A stretch of 43,311 nucleotides of DNA from Waddliaceae bacterium (GCA_002709385.1 PAQS01000006.1:22409-65719), one strand, 5' to 3'. Positions 1-9,791 are shown, counted from the first letter of the stretch. Numbers and translations: made by a program. The notes: generated by a model not told the origin, from the sequence alone.

Positions 1-3
1 TAC

Positions 4-23
4 CCTCAAGACTCTTGCAAAAA
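4..23 (+). repeat. Left copy of a 20-bp terminal-type inverted repeat
   Basis: This 20-mer (CCTCAAGACTCTTGCAAAAA) matches the reverse complement of 977-996 at 18 of 20 positions. The two lie 953 bp apart, in the arrangement of insertion-sequence ends. The core CTTGCAAAAA occurs a third time, inverted, at 70-79. No complete transposase lies between the ends, so the element is decayed or the ends come from two different copies. Confidence 0.5.
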
Positions 24-79
24 CACATAAAAAGTTCTTCAAATCTTGGAAATGGTACCTGCTTCACTATTTTTGCAAG

Positions 80-265
80 CACCTCCCCCGATGGTGACCT
101 AATCTCGCCGAACTAGGTAATTTCAAGTATTCAGATACGTGTTTACAAAGCGAAACGCAGCTCGTATGAGCTTCGTGAGATGTGTAAATACGTAGATAGA
201 TGCTTGAAATTGTCTAGGGCGGTGACTACGCTAGGCAGAGGATTAGGTCACAATCGGGAGTTAGA
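80..265. repeat. Imperfect inverted duplication centred near 165
   Basis: The minus strand of about 80-163 and the plus strand of about 168-265 are diverged copies of one another, with roughly 15 extra bases in the second. Read in the same codon phase, both arms give similar peptides: CKHVSEYLKL...RLGHHRG on minus and CKYVDRCLKL...GLGHNRE on plus. This suggests two inverted remnants of one former coding sequence. I do not recognise the protein. Confidence 0.45.
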
Positions 266-488
266 TGTAAATCACTTGCTCATACCATATCTAAAACCAA
301 AAATCGGAAGAATTCGTCTCCGTGGAAACATCGTAAAATCTTTTCCTAGTGGCCATAGCAGTACAGCTGCTGTTTCTATCGCTTATTTGCTTATTGCAAA
401 CGGAAACAATAAGGAAGGATTGCCTTTATGCAAAATTTGGGTTATTTTTCGAAAAAAGAAAAATACCCCTGAAAGTTATGATGAATAA
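253..488 (+). pseudogene. PAP2-superfamily phosphatase fragment
   Basis: The plus-strand frame contains YLKPKIGRIR followed by SFPSGHSSTAAVSIAYLL. This resembles the K-x6-R and PSGH motifs of type 2 phosphatidic acid phosphatases, with the start of a membrane helix. The reading frame then runs into unrelated sequence and stops at 488, before the third catalytic motif. PAP2 enzymes are usually well over 150 residues, so this is a truncated remnant of about 60 recognisable residues. The upstream part of the same frame (from 180) belongs to the inverted duplication, so the junction near 250 is probably a recombination scar. The left boundary given is approximate. Confidence 0.5.
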
Positions 489-960
489 ATTAAGTAGCTA
501 TAGTTCTTTTTTAATCTGTTACTTGCCTATACTTGTTGTCCAAGTTATTTCAGGTATTGTTACTAGACAGTCTATTGATCCTTGGTATTATTCTTTAGAA
601 AAAGCTTCTTGGAACCCGCCACCATGGTTATTTGGTCCTGTTTGGACATTACTCTATGTAATGATGACCATTTCACTTTATCGTATTTACAAACATGAAC
701 ACAATTTTCAGCTTAAAAAGCCACTCTACGCTCTTTTTTTTACTCAGTTATTTCTAAATTTTCTCTGGTCAATTCTATTTTTCGGCTTACAGGAAACTCT
801 ATGGGCTCTTCTTGATTTATCTTTACTCATTATTGTACTGAGCATCACAATAAGAAATTTTTATACGTTTGATAAATTTGCAAGCTATCTGCTTATTCCC
901 TACTTATTATGGATTAGCTACGCATTTACCTTGAATATAGCAATCTACTACCTTAACTAA
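478..960 (+). CDS. tspO: TspO/MBR (tryptophan-rich sensory protein) family membrane protein
   Basis: The 160-residue product is the usual length for the TspO/peripheral benzodiazepine receptor family. These are five-helix membrane proteins that bind porphyrins and related ligands and have stress or regulatory roles. Family hallmarks are visible: the segment PWYYSLEKASWNPPPWLFGP (residues 38-57), followed by VWTLLYVMMTISLYRIY, and several later hydrophobic helices. The frame is open further upstream, but the start at 478 (ATG, with a second ATG directly after) gives canonical length and drops a tail derived from the PAP2 remnant. The gene lies between two inverted repeats, which suggests acquisition with a mobile element. 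No clear Shine-Dalgarno sequence is seen. Family assignment is firm; the ligand is unknown. Confidence 0.88.
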   Translation: MMNKLSSYSSFLICYLPILVVQVISGIVTRQSIDPWYYSLEKASWNPPPWLFGPVWTLLYVMMTISLYRIYKHEHNFQLKKPLYALFFTQLFLNFLWSILFFGLQETLWALLDLSLLIIVLSITIRNFYTFDKFASYLLIPYLLWISYAFTLNIAIYYLN

Positions 961-976
961 GAGGAAAAAAAGACTC

Positions 977-996
977 TTTTTGCAAGAGCCTCGAGG
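977..996 (-). repeat. Right copy of the 20-bp inverted repeat
   Basis: Partner of 4-23, matching 18 of 20 bases in inverted orientation. It lies 17 bases after the stop codon of the tspO gene, so tspO and a PAP2 fragment sit inside the two ends. That is seen directly. That the pair marks a former transposable element is inference. Confidence 0.5.
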
Positions 997-1072
997 ATTT
1001 AAGCTCCAATGACTATGCAAGCTGAATCAGATGTGAAATTAAGTAGCCATTAGAGGTTTTTCATAATGAGAT

Positions 1073-2725
1073 CTAACTCTCAATGGCTAAAAGTACCTGA
1101 ATAAAAACTGAAATAAGCTGATCTAAGTGGAGAGGTTTTGCTAAATGAGGGATAGATTTCTCCGAAGAAGGAATATTATCTACATAAAAAGGATGCCCTG
1201 AAGCATAAACAAACGGCACAGTACGCATATGATCTAGGCTTGAGATTTCTTTTCTAAAATCATAACCAAGCATGTCACCTAAATGAATATCTGTTAAAAC
1301 AATATCTAAATTTTTGTACTTCTTACATAAATCAATTGCTTCTCTTCCACTTGTAGCTTGAAATGGACGCATACCAAGTTCTGATAAGACCTGTCGCAAT
1401 GCAAATATTGTTTGTATATCATCATCAACAATAAGTACATTAAGACCATGCAAACGCTGTACTTCTAAATGACTCTTAATGCTTTTATGAATGATAGATT
1501 TCTGATTCGATACATTATCTTTTTCTTCTCTCATCATATCAGGTATTTTCAATGTAAAAATACTTCCCTTCTCTTTCACACTAGAAACCGATATATCTCC
1601 CCCCAAAAGCTCAGTTAAATGTTTTACAATAGCTAAGCCAAGCCCAGTCCCCATGTAGTGGTTTTTCCTTCCTTCTTCTCCTTGGTTAAATGGATTAAAA
1701 ATATCTTCTAATTCGTAAACTTCCATTCCTATACCAGTATCATGGATAGATACCACTAAGATGCGTCCATCTTTCAATTCTTCCCATGAAAAACAAACAT
1801 CTACACGACCACTCACTTCTGTAAACTTAAGAGCATTTGATACCAAATTTCTAATAATCTGCTCTAAACGACGCCTATCTGTAACTATCTCACCTTCTAA
1901 ATCATCTGCTGTACAGGAAAAATCCACACCTTTAGATTGGAATTGACTTTCAAACATACTATGAATACTGCTTGCAATTTCAGAAATAGGAGTACTTTTC
2001 GCTTCTAAATCAATGATTCCTTTTTCTATTTTTGAATGATCTAACAAATCGTTAACTAGTAGATGAAGATCATTTGCTGAAATATGTATTTGCTCTAAGT
2101 TTTCAAGCTGTTTTTCACTCAAGTTTTTTTCAGAATTATTACGTAATAATTGAATCAACAAAATCAGAGTATTTAATGGAGAACGTAACTCATGAGATAC
2201 ATTTGCTAGAAACTGCGACTTGAACTGGCTAGCTGCCGCAAGCTCCTTTTGAGCTTCCTTTAATTGTGTAACATCAGTATGCGTTCCAATCATACGAAGA
2301 GCTTCACCATCTTCCCCCCATTCGATGACCCTCCCACGGCAAAGAACAGTTACAGTGGAACCATCTGCATGACGATAACGGACTTCTTGTCTATAAGGAT
2401 GCTTTCCTCTTGTTTCACAATGTTTACGCAAATTTTCTAAAGCAATCTCTAAATCTTCTTTAAAAATTAAATCTTGCCACTCTGCAGGATCATGCTGCTT
2501 TGTTCTATAATCAACGCCCAGAATTTCCCAAAACCGTGGAGACATATATTCAAAGTTATCCTGAATATACCAATCCCAAAAACCATCATAACTTGACTCA
2601 ATAAAATCAACTTTCTCTTGAACTAGATTATCAGCAATCTGACGTGCTTTTAGAAATAGATCTATCAGCTCTTCTTTTTCACATTTCTCTAAGTCTTCCC
2701 TCTTAAATTGATCAAACCATGTCAT
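1073..2725 (-). CDS. Hybrid sensor histidine kinase (PAS - HisKA - HATPase - receiver)
   Basis: A 550-residue cytosolic hybrid kinase. A PAS domain covers about residues 40-155 (WDWYIQDNFEYMSPRFWEIL, then the PAC-like GTHTDVTQLKEAQ). The dimerisation helix carries the phospho-acceptor H178 in SHELRSPLNT. The ATP-binding domain shows the N box (NLVSNALKFTE, 293-303), G1 (DTGIGM, 329) and G2 (GTGLGLAI, 359). A C-terminal receiver (about 428-545) has the acidic cluster VDDD, acceptor D479 in LTDIHLG and K530. No membrane segment is seen, so it probably senses an internal cue. It diverges from the chemoreceptor gene at 2967 across 241 bp. No separate response regulator or CheA is nearby. The ATG start has a GGAGG ten bases upstream. 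Input signal and output are unknown. Confidence 0.93.
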   Translation of the reverse strand: MTWFDQFKREDLEKCEKEELIDLFLKARQIADNLVQEKVDFIESSYDGFWDWYIQDNFEYMSPRFWEILGVDYRTKQHDPAEWQDLIFKEDLEIALENLRKHCETRGKHPYRQEVRYRHADGSTVTVLCRGRVIEWGEDGEALRMIGTHTDVTQLKEAQKELAAASQFKSQFLANVSHELRSPLNTLILLIQLLRNNSEKNLSEKQLENLEQIHISANDLHLLVNDLLDHSKIEKGIIDLEAKSTPISEIASSIHSMFESQFQSKGVDFSCTADDLEGEIVTDRRRLEQIIRNLVSNALKFTEVSGRVDVCFSWEELKDGRILVVSIHDTGIGMEVYELEDIFNPFNQGEEGRKNHYMGTGLGLAIVKHLTELLGGDISVSSVKEKGSIFTLKIPDMMREEKDNVSNQKSIIHKSIKSHLEVQRLHGLNVLIVDDDIQTIFALRQVLSELGMRPFQATSGREAIDLCKKYKNLDIVLTDIHLGDMLGYDFRKEISSLDHMRTVPFVYASGHPFYVDNIPSSEKSIPHLAKPLHLDQLISVFIQVLLAIES

Positions 2726-2966
2726 AGTGCCTACACCTCCAAGAATCCATTATTAACTTAATATCAATTTGCAGATATTTAAAGGAGAGACTTAACGAAA
2801 TACTATCGAAAAAATAACACCCTGTAGCTGCTTAACATACACAACAAAGGAATGAAATAAAAAAACAAATAACGCATAGATTAAAATTAAACATACACAC
2901 CTAGAGTTATCACTAATTCTTTTGATTAGCTATGATTTAAATCTAAAATATAATAAGGAAAAATAG

Positions 2967-5027
2967 ATGCTTAAAAAACATTCGAATACATGGAACCCTT
3001 TAAATCATCTTTCTGTTCTCCTTAAGATACTGATTTTAGTATCTTTACCATTTAGTGCCTTTACCTTTCTTGCAGTCAAAAACTATTACGAAAAAGTGGA
3101 TCTCTTAAATATTAGTAAACGAGACCTTATGATGACTAAGAACTTAGCTCGTCCTGCAGCAGAACTCGTTCATGAATTACAAAAAGAGCGAGGTATGAGT
3201 GCTGGATTTTTAGGGTCTAAAGGACAAAGCTTTGCCTAAGAATTACCAAAGCAACATGATATCGCTCAAAAACAAATCGACAGTTATCTAAATAATGTAA
3301 GAAATTTAGACCTATCAAGCTATCCAAAAGATATTACTTTTCTCATCAATGAAATTAATACACATCTTCAAAAAATCAAAACTTATCGATCACAGGTAAA
3401 GAATCAAGAAGCAAAGCTAGGACCCGTTATTGCCTTCTATACCAACGCTAACAACATGCTTCTTTCTTTAGTTGTAAAATTACAAAATATTATTAGTAAC
3501 TATGAAACCTCATTACAAATATCTAATCTTTCAGAGGTAATGCAAATCAAAGAAGCTAGCGGTATAGAGCGCGCTGTACTTGCTAACGTATTTGCATCTA
3601 AAACATTCGCTCAAGCTCTACAAGATAAATGGAAAGGTTTAGTAGATCGCCAGCAAGAAGCAGCTACTCAATATATGGGAAATACAAGCAGTATTCGACG
3701 AAACTCATTCCAGAATTTCCTAAAATCTGATTTACAAGTTACTGTAGAGCAATATAGAAGTGAAGCCAATAAACTTACTACCAGTGAAGATACATCAGTA
3801 AATTCTCAAAGCTGGTTTACAGCCTCCACAAAGCGAATTGCTTACTTGAGTAATCTACAAAATGAATTATTCGATGAAGTTATCATGTATAACCATAAAA
3901 TTGTTGATAATAATCAAAAAGAGCTAAACAACCTCATACTTATTGTTATTATTTCAACAATATCAACTATTTTCCTTTCTATCCTTATTGCACGTCGTAT
4001 CACAAATAATATCCGTAAAGCACAATCTATATTTCATGAAATTAGTTCCGGAAATCTCGCTATGCAATGGGAACTATCAGGTAGTGACGAACTTGCCGAA
4101 CTAAGCCGTTCTGTAAACGCCTTAGTAATAAAACTGAAAACTGTAATTTCTGATGTCCGTAATGCAAGCGACAAAGTAGATACAGCTTCTAGTGGATTAG
4201 ATAATTCATCTACTGTCATTAACAAAATGTCTCAAACTCTTACAACAAACGTTTCCGAAGCCAAAGGTGCTGCTGGCGAGCTATTAAACGGCTTCAAGCA
4301 TATTAATGATGAAGCTCAATCTGTTTCTTACTCAATGAAAAGTATTGATGAATCCGTTTTAGATTTCAGTAACACCATTCAAAATGTTGCAAGCAGTACC
4401 AACCGAGCGTCTCAGGTTGTAGGAGAAGCTAATGAACATGTTAATACAGCGCTAAAAGCATCAGAAGAACTTTCACTTTGCTCGAAGGTAATTGGCTCTG
4501 TCCTAAGCGATATCATGCAAGTAAACGAACAAACTAAAATCTTAGCTCTAAACGCTACAATTGAAGCGACTAAAGCTGGAGAATACGGAAAAGGTTTTGA
4601 AGTAGTTGCGAACGAAGTTCGCAATTTGGTAGGAGAAACCAACAGCGCTACCAGTAAAATCAAAGTACGAATCAAAGAAATTACTGAAGCTGTAGGCAAA
4701 GTTGAAAAAATCACAAATATTCTTGTAGGAAGCTTTTCAGAATTAAGCATTGCATACAACGAAATTGATACAGCCATTACAGCACAGTCAAGTGCAGCCA
4801 ATTCGATAGCTGAAAATGTAGGAACTACAACCAAATCATTAGAGCAAATGGTATCTAGCTTAAGCGTAGCTGGGGAACAAATAAACATGATTGATAACAT
4901 TGTAACATCCTTAGATTCAGCTGCCGACTCGACTTATCATGAGGCTATGGAAGGAAGTAAACAATCTAGTGATCTTAAAAATATAGTTCAATTTTTAGGA
5001 GATAGAGTTAAAACATTTAAGTTTTAA
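2967..5027 (+). pseudogene. NIT-domain methyl-accepting chemotaxis protein with one in-frame TAA
   Basis: One reading frame from 2967 to 5027 encodes a 686-codon chemoreceptor broken only by TAA at 3237-3239 (codon 91). The 72 codons from the stop to the next in-frame ATG (3456) are open and coding-like. TM1 is near residues 18-38. A periplasmic nitrate/nitrite-sensing (NIT) type domain follows, with HELQKERGMSAGFLGSKG just before the stop. TM2 follows (ILIVIISTISTIFLSILIA), then a HAMP domain, then a long signalling coiled coil whose tip reads LALNATIEATKAGEYGKGFE and then VVANEVRNLVGET. Either this is a very recent pseudogene, or the stop is a sequencing error or is read through. The downstream part alone would lack TM1. 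It ends five bases from the convergent MATE gene. Cognate CheA/CheW genes are not in the window. Confidence 0.85.
3237..3239 (+). other. In-frame TAA interrupting the chemoreceptor
   Basis: The context is GCC TAA GAA. It follows the NIT-domain sequence KGQSFA and precedes ELPKQHDIAQ in the same frame. The codon is one substitution away from CAA, AAA or GAA. No other stop or frameshift is seen in the 2061-bp frame. Confidence 0.9.
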
Positions 5028-5032
5028 AGGTC

Positions 5033-6331
5033 TTAAATTTTCTTACAGCCCCACCAACCACTGAACATACGGTAGGTATTCAAGCCGATTAATGCTAGCC
5101 ACAAGCCAAGTAACGACTCCATTTTCATAAAGCCCCAAAAAACAAGAGGAAGGAAAACAAAAAGAAAAGCTTCCATCATACGTTTTCGAAGAAAAACAAA
5201 ATCCCTAGCACCAAAAAGAATGCCGTCATATACATAAGCTACTGAATTAATCAACTGACTTGCAGCCAAATAAAACCAAATAGTATCTAAAAGAAGCATG
5301 ATTTCCAGGCGATTTGTAAAAAGACCTTGTAGATAGTCTCTGGCAAAATAATAAAAAAGAAAGAAAGTTCCTCCAAATCCAATCGCTAAATAGATAAGTC
5401 GATTAGATAAGAGACGATGAGCTCTACGATCCCCTTTTCCTAAAAGATGAGCACCAAAGCTCGTGGCTGTAATCGCTAAACCATCCATACAATAAGCTGC
5501 CAATAACCAAATTTGTAAAGCCACTTGATAAGCAGCTAATTCTACCGTTCCTAAACGAGTAGCAAGTGCAGTCAAAATAAAAAAAGAAAGAGTTAAAACC
5601 CCTGTTCTTCCGGCAAGATTTATCCCATCAGAACCAAGACTCGTTACATCTTTCCAATCTACTTTCCATTCTTTTCCTAAACCAAGGTCTTTTCGATGAC
5701 TCCATAGCCATCTTAAAGCGACACAGTCACCAAGAAAAAAAGAGAGGACTGTAGCCCATGCTGCTCCCTCAATACCCCATCCATAATAAAAGACCGCCAA
5801 ATAGGTACCTACTGCATTGACACAAGTTGTCAAAAATACAATTCCCATCGTTAGAGAAATTCGCTGGAGACCTCTCAAAATTCCAATTAAACTGATAGAA
5901 AGAATCGTCAAAGGATAGCCAATGACTCTGATGGAATAATAAGCCTGTGATTCGACTAAAAGTTCACCACTTGCTCCCATTACAGTACTCAATAACTGTT
6001 GACCAAAGAAAAACAAAGGCAAGCCCACTCCCAAACCAATCACAAGAGCCATCAGTAAAGCTGTAAATATGTGAGCTCCGAGAATATCTTTTTTCCCTGC
6101 ACCTAAACTTTGAGCAATTTGTGCTGTAACACCGTAAGAAAGAAAATTAAAAATCCAAGCAAAAGAACCTAAACAGGCATTTGTTGCTGCCAAGCTGCCA
6201 ACCCAAACTGTGTTTACATGCCCTAGAACAGCTGTATCAATAAACTCAGCCATAGGCTCTAAAGCTACTGAAAAAATTGCGGGTAAAGTAAACGCTATAA
6301 TAGCTTTATAACTAGTTTTATCTTCTTCCAT
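5033..6331 (-). CDS. MATE-family multidrug/metabolite exporter (DinF-like)
   Basis: A 432-residue integral membrane protein with about twelve hydrophobic helices, the normal size for the multidrug and toxic compound extrusion family. These are Na+- or H+-coupled antiporters of the inner membrane. The N-terminal half shows the typical pattern: FTLPAIFSVALEPMAEFIDT, then AVLGH, and NACLGSFAWIFNFL with SYGVTAQIAQSLGAG. The internal repeat begins near residue 230 (DGINLAGRTGVLTLSFFI). The ATG start has GAGGA five bases upstream. It converges on the chemoreceptor (5-bp gap) and lies 89 bp downstream of the DUF2126 gene on the same strand, so transcription from that gene could continue into it. The substrate cannot be read from sequence. 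Confidence 0.92.
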   Translation of the reverse strand: MEEDKTSYKAIIAFTLPAIFSVALEPMAEFIDTAVLGHVNTVWVGSLAATNACLGSFAWIFNFLSYGVTAQIAQSLGAGKKDILGAHIFTALLMALVIGLGVGLPLFFFGQQLLSTVMGASGELLVESQAYYSIRVIGYPLTILSISLIGILRGLQRISLTMGIVFLTTCVNAVGTYLAVFYYGWGIEGAAWATVLSFFLGDCVALRWLWSHRKDLGLGKEWKVDWKDVTSLGSDGINLAGRTGVLTLSFFILTALATRLGTVELAAYQVALQIWLLAAYCMDGLAITATSFGAHLLGKGDRRAHRLLSNRLIYLAIGFGGTFFLFYYFARDYLQGLFTNRLEIMLLLDTIWFYLAASQLINSVAYVYDGILFGARDFVFLRKRMMEAFLFVFLPLVFWGFMKMESLLGLWLALIGLNTYRMFSGWWGCKKI

Positions 6332-6420
6332 TTTTCCTCTAACTACAATGCTTCAGTATAAAACAAGTCACAAATGCCTAGCATTCCGTATGATCTATAA
6401 GTACTCTCTAAATTCCAATA

Positions 6421-9400
6421 TTAATCAATACTCAAACAATATTCATTAATAGACTGTTTTTCATCACTTGTCTCTTCACATTGATATCTTAAATCCAGCG
6501 TATAAGGAAAATCTGGATGCTTTACTACTTTCTTTATTTGCATTTTTCCTTGAGTATGCCCCATCTCTTCAAAGCGGGCCAAACGGCGTCCCTCTGCTTC
6601 ATTTGCATTAACGGGGTAGTTTTCATAATTTCTCCCTCCCTGATGCATAACATGGTATTTACAAGCTCCAAGTGAACGGTTCTGTACAGTATCTACAACA
6701 TCAAATACTAAAGGACTATGCACAGGAATATTAGGATGCATAGAAGAACAAGGCGCCCATGCCTTGTACCGGACACCACCAATATAAACTCCGCGTTCAT
6801 TTGTTTCCTGTAAACTCAAAGGATAACCATTACAAGTAACAATATGTCTTGGTTCAATTATACCTTTTACTTTAACCTGTAAACGTTCAACAGAACTATC
6901 AACAGCTCTACTTACTCCACCATGGAATAGCTCTTCACCTAAAATAGGCCATGGCTCCAACGCATAGCGTAATTCTATTGTCACTCCCTCATGTGTTACT
7001 GAACCTAATTTTGGAAAACGAAACTCCATAAATGAATCGAACCACTTCGGATCAAAGTCATATCCCTCTTTCCGTAGAGTCTCTAGAACTAAAAGAAAAT
7101 CACTCCATATACAATCGGGTAACATGAATTCATCGTGCAAACGCGTTCCCCATCTAAAAAGTGAATGTTCATAGGGCTTCTTCCAAAAACTAGAAATAAC
7201 AGCGCGTACCAGAAGAGCTTGTAGCAAATTCATCCGTGCATGAGGAGTCATTTCAAACCCACGTAATTCAAGTAAACCTAATCTCCCACGATTGCTATCT
7301 GGACTATATAATTTATCGATGCAAAATTCCGCCCGATGTGTATTACCAGTAAGATCTACTAATACATTCCGGAAAAGACGATCTACTAACCACAATGGAA
7401 CCTTTTCATCTGCATCTAGATCTAGCTGTTGAAAAGCTATTTCTAATTCATAAAGAGAATCATGTCGTGCTTCATCAATTCGAGGAGCCTGACTTGTGGG
7501 ACCAATATATTGAGCAGAAAATAAATATGAAAGAGAAGGATGATGCTGCCAAAAAGTCACCATACTACGCAATAAGCTAGGACGACGTAAAAAAGGACTA
7601 TCTAGTGGATGTACTCCTCCAACGACAATATGATTTCCTCCTCCTGTACCAGCAAGTCGTCCATCTAATAAGAACTTTTCAGTAAGAAGACGAGTTTGAC
7701 GAGCCTCATCATAAAGTGTTTCTGTAAGAGAAATTAATTCCTTCCAAGTAGATACAGGAGGTAAATTTACTTCCAAAACCCCAGGGTCAGGAGTCACACT
7801 AAAATGTTTTATGCGAAGGTCATGAGGAGGAGCATAGCCTTCTAATACAATAGCGACTCCCTGATTTTTTGCTGTACCCTCTATAGCACATAACAAAGCC
7901 AGAAAATGTTCAATATAGGAAAGTGGAGGAAGAAAAAGGTGAAGAGTTCCATTTCGAACCTCAGCACACAAAGCAGTGCGTACCATTCCATTAGAGTACT
8001 TAGCAAATACTTCAGGCTTTCCAGAATCTTTACCGTACTGTTCTTCTAACTCCTTAATAGAAGGTAGAGAAGAAAGTTTTTCCAAAGGGCTTCTTTCCGG
8101 TGCGAGTTCTTCTGTTTCTGAAGAAGGAAGGCTAGCTAAAGGAAGCCGTAATCCTATAGGAGAGTCTCCAGGAACGAGAACCAAGCGGCCATTACGGAAA
8201 AGCCAAGCATTACTAACCCATTGCTGTTCACGATGAGAAAAACTTAAAGGAAGAACATAACCCGCTGGATGATTTAAATCCCCATCCAATAGACGTTGTA
8301 AACGCTGCCTCTCTTTCTCTTCAAAAAGATCAGAAGAGTAAATTTCATCTTCGATAGGGAGGCGCGCCTCTTTCCAAAGGTAGTAAGGAGCATCTTCTTG
8401 AGCAGTTAAAATATACGAGTCTGCTATGCCAAGATTTTCAGCAAGTTCTGCTAAAAAAGTATGAGCTGTTGATAGATCATGCCCACAGTTCTGATCTGAA
8501 CGTGCTAACCATTGCGGGTCTTGCCAAACAGGCAAACCATCAACTCGATAAAAGCAATTCATAGCCCATCTTGGAAGCAGCTCGTTAGGGTACCACTTTC
8601 CTTGACTATACTGCACCACTGCTCCTGTAGATAGCTTTTCTTTTAAACGCCATAATAACTTGTCACCTAAAAGGGTTTTAGCTTGGCTAAGAGCTGTAAA
8701 GTTCCATTCATCTCCTTGTGGATCATCTAAAGAAACAAAAGTAGGTTCCCCTCCCATCGTAAGTCGGACATCATTAGATTTAAGATCAGAATCTACCTTT
8801 TCACCTAAAGCCAATACTTTCTGCCAAGATTCATCTGAAATAGGACGAGTAATACGAGGATCTTCGTGGATACGAGTAATTTTAAGTTCATGAGAAAGCA
8901 CACTTTCGCATTCATCCAAACGACCTGTAATAGGAGCTGCTGTAGAAGGATTTGGTGAGCAACTCAGTGGAATGTGTCCTTCTCCAGAAAATAAGCCTGA
9001 TGTAGGGTCTAAACCAACCCAACCTGCTCCAGGGAGATAGACCTCTGCCCATGCATGTAAATCTCCAAAATCTTCATCAACACCAGAAGGTCCATCTAAT
9101 GAAGGAATATCCTGCTTTAATTGAACTAAATATCCAGATGCAAATCTCGTTGCCAATCCACAATGTCGTAATAACTGACAAAGAAGCCAAGCCATATCGC
9201 GGCAAGAACCACTTTTTAAAGTTAATGTTTCCTCACAAGACTGGATTCCAGGCTCTAATCTGATTCCGTAATTAAGTGTTTCGTGAAGTTTTTGATTACA
9301 GCTAGAAAGAAATGATATTATTGTTCCTTTAGTATCACGAAACTCTTTTACCCATTCTTTAAGCTTGATTCCCGACTCTTTAATTTCAAGATAAGGTAAC

Positions 9401-9741
9401 AGTTCTGCTTTCAATTCAGGACTGTACTCAAAAGGGTAATGTTCAAAACCTTCCTCAAGAAAAAAATCTAAAGGATTAAACACCCGAATTTCCATAACAA
9501 TATCAATTTCTACTTGAAATTTTCTTGTCTTTTTTGGTGCAACAATACGAGCTAAATAATTACCAAAAGGATCTTGCTGCCAATTAATAAAATGCTCTTC
9601 TGGCGTTACTTTAAGAGAATAAGAACGAATAGTAGATCGCGAATGAGGTGCAGGGCGAAGTCTTATCAATTGTGGGCCAAGCTTTATCAAGCGATCGTAT
9701 TCATAACGGGTAAGATGATGTAGAGCGATGAGAATAGACAT
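6421..9741 (-). CDS. Transglutaminase-like protease / DUF2126 domain protein
   Basis: A large 1106-residue protein. The N-terminal part (1-90) is the bacterial transglutaminase N-domain (LGPQLIRLRPAPHSR). The papain-like transglutaminase core (about 150-260) keeps a full triad: C180 in LKSGSCRDMAWLL, H229 in DLHAWAEVYLP and D245 in GLDPTSG. From about residue 300 to the end it matches the DUF2126 type of C-terminal region (RLTMGGEPTFVSLDDPQG near its start). Such proteins accompany alpha-E and ATP-grasp genes and are thought to cleave or form amide/isopeptide bonds. The frame is open to 9786, but the ATG at 9741 has GGGGG seven bases upstream and begins with the family-typical MSILIALHHLTRYEYDR. 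It is divergent from the amidoligase operon at 9856. The physiological substrate is unknown. Confidence 0.92.
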   Translation of the reverse strand: MSILIALHHLTRYEYDRLIKLGPQLIRLRPAPHSRSTIRSYSLKVTPEEHFINWQQDPFGNYLARIVAPKKTRKFQVEIDIVMEIRVFNPLDFFLEEGFEHYPFEYSPELKAELLPYLEIKESGIKLKEWVKEFRDTKGTIISFLSSCNQKLHETLNYGIRLEPGIQSCEETLTLKSGSCRDMAWLLCQLLRHCGLATRFASGYLVQLKQDIPSLDGPSGVDEDFGDLHAWAEVYLPGAGWVGLDPTSGLFSGEGHIPLSCSPNPSTAAPITGRLDECESVLSHELKITRIHEDPRITRPISDESWQKVLALGEKVDSDLKSNDVRLTMGGEPTFVSLDDPQGDEWNFTALSQAKTLLGDKLLWRLKEKLSTGAVVQYSQGKWYPNELLPRWAMNCFYRVDGLPVWQDPQWLARSDQNCGHDLSTAHTFLAELAENLGIADSYILTAQEDAPYYLWKEARLPIEDEIYSSDLFEEKERQRLQRLLDGDLNHPAGYVLPLSFSHREQQWVSNAWLFRNGRLVLVPGDSPIGLRLPLASLPSSETEELAPERSPLEKLSSLPSIKELEEQYGKDSGKPEVFAKYSNGMVRTALCAEVRNGTLHLFLPPLSYIEHFLALLCAIEGTAKNQGVAIVLEGYAPPHDLRIKHFSVTPDPGVLEVNLPPVSTWKELISLTETLYDEARQTRLLTEKFLLDGRLAGTGGGNHIVVGGVHPLDSPFLRRPSLLRSMVTFWQHHPSLSYLFSAQYIGPTSQAPRIDEARHDSLYELEIAFQQLDLDADEKVPLWLVDRLFRNVLVDLTGNTHRAEFCIDKLYSPDSNRGRLGLLELRGFEMTPHARMNLLQALLVRAVISSFWKKPYEHSLFRWGTRLHDEFMLPDCIWSDFLLVLETLRKEGYDFDPKWFDSFMEFRFPKLGSVTHEGVTIELRYALEPWPILGEELFHGGVSRAVDSSVERLQVKVKGIIEPRHIVTCNGYPLSLQETNERGVYIGGVRYKAWAPCSSMHPNIPVHSPLVFDVVDTVQNRSLGACKYHVMHQGGRNYENYPVNANEAEGRRLARFEEMGHTQGKMQIKKVVKHPDFPYTLDLRYQCEETSDEKQSINEYCLSID

Positions 9742-9791
9742 AAATAGCCCCCAACATGTTAAAGACATAAAATTAGTAGATTTCAATGATT

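Noticed and set aside
3237-3239. Recoding of the stop as a special amino acid
   Set aside because: It is TAA, not TGA or TAG, and no recoding hairpin is apparent; mutation or error is simpler.
4412-4900. 162-residue antisense ORF inside the chemoreceptor
   Set aside because: It is exactly opposite the conserved signalling coiled coil, has no domain and is a shadow frame.
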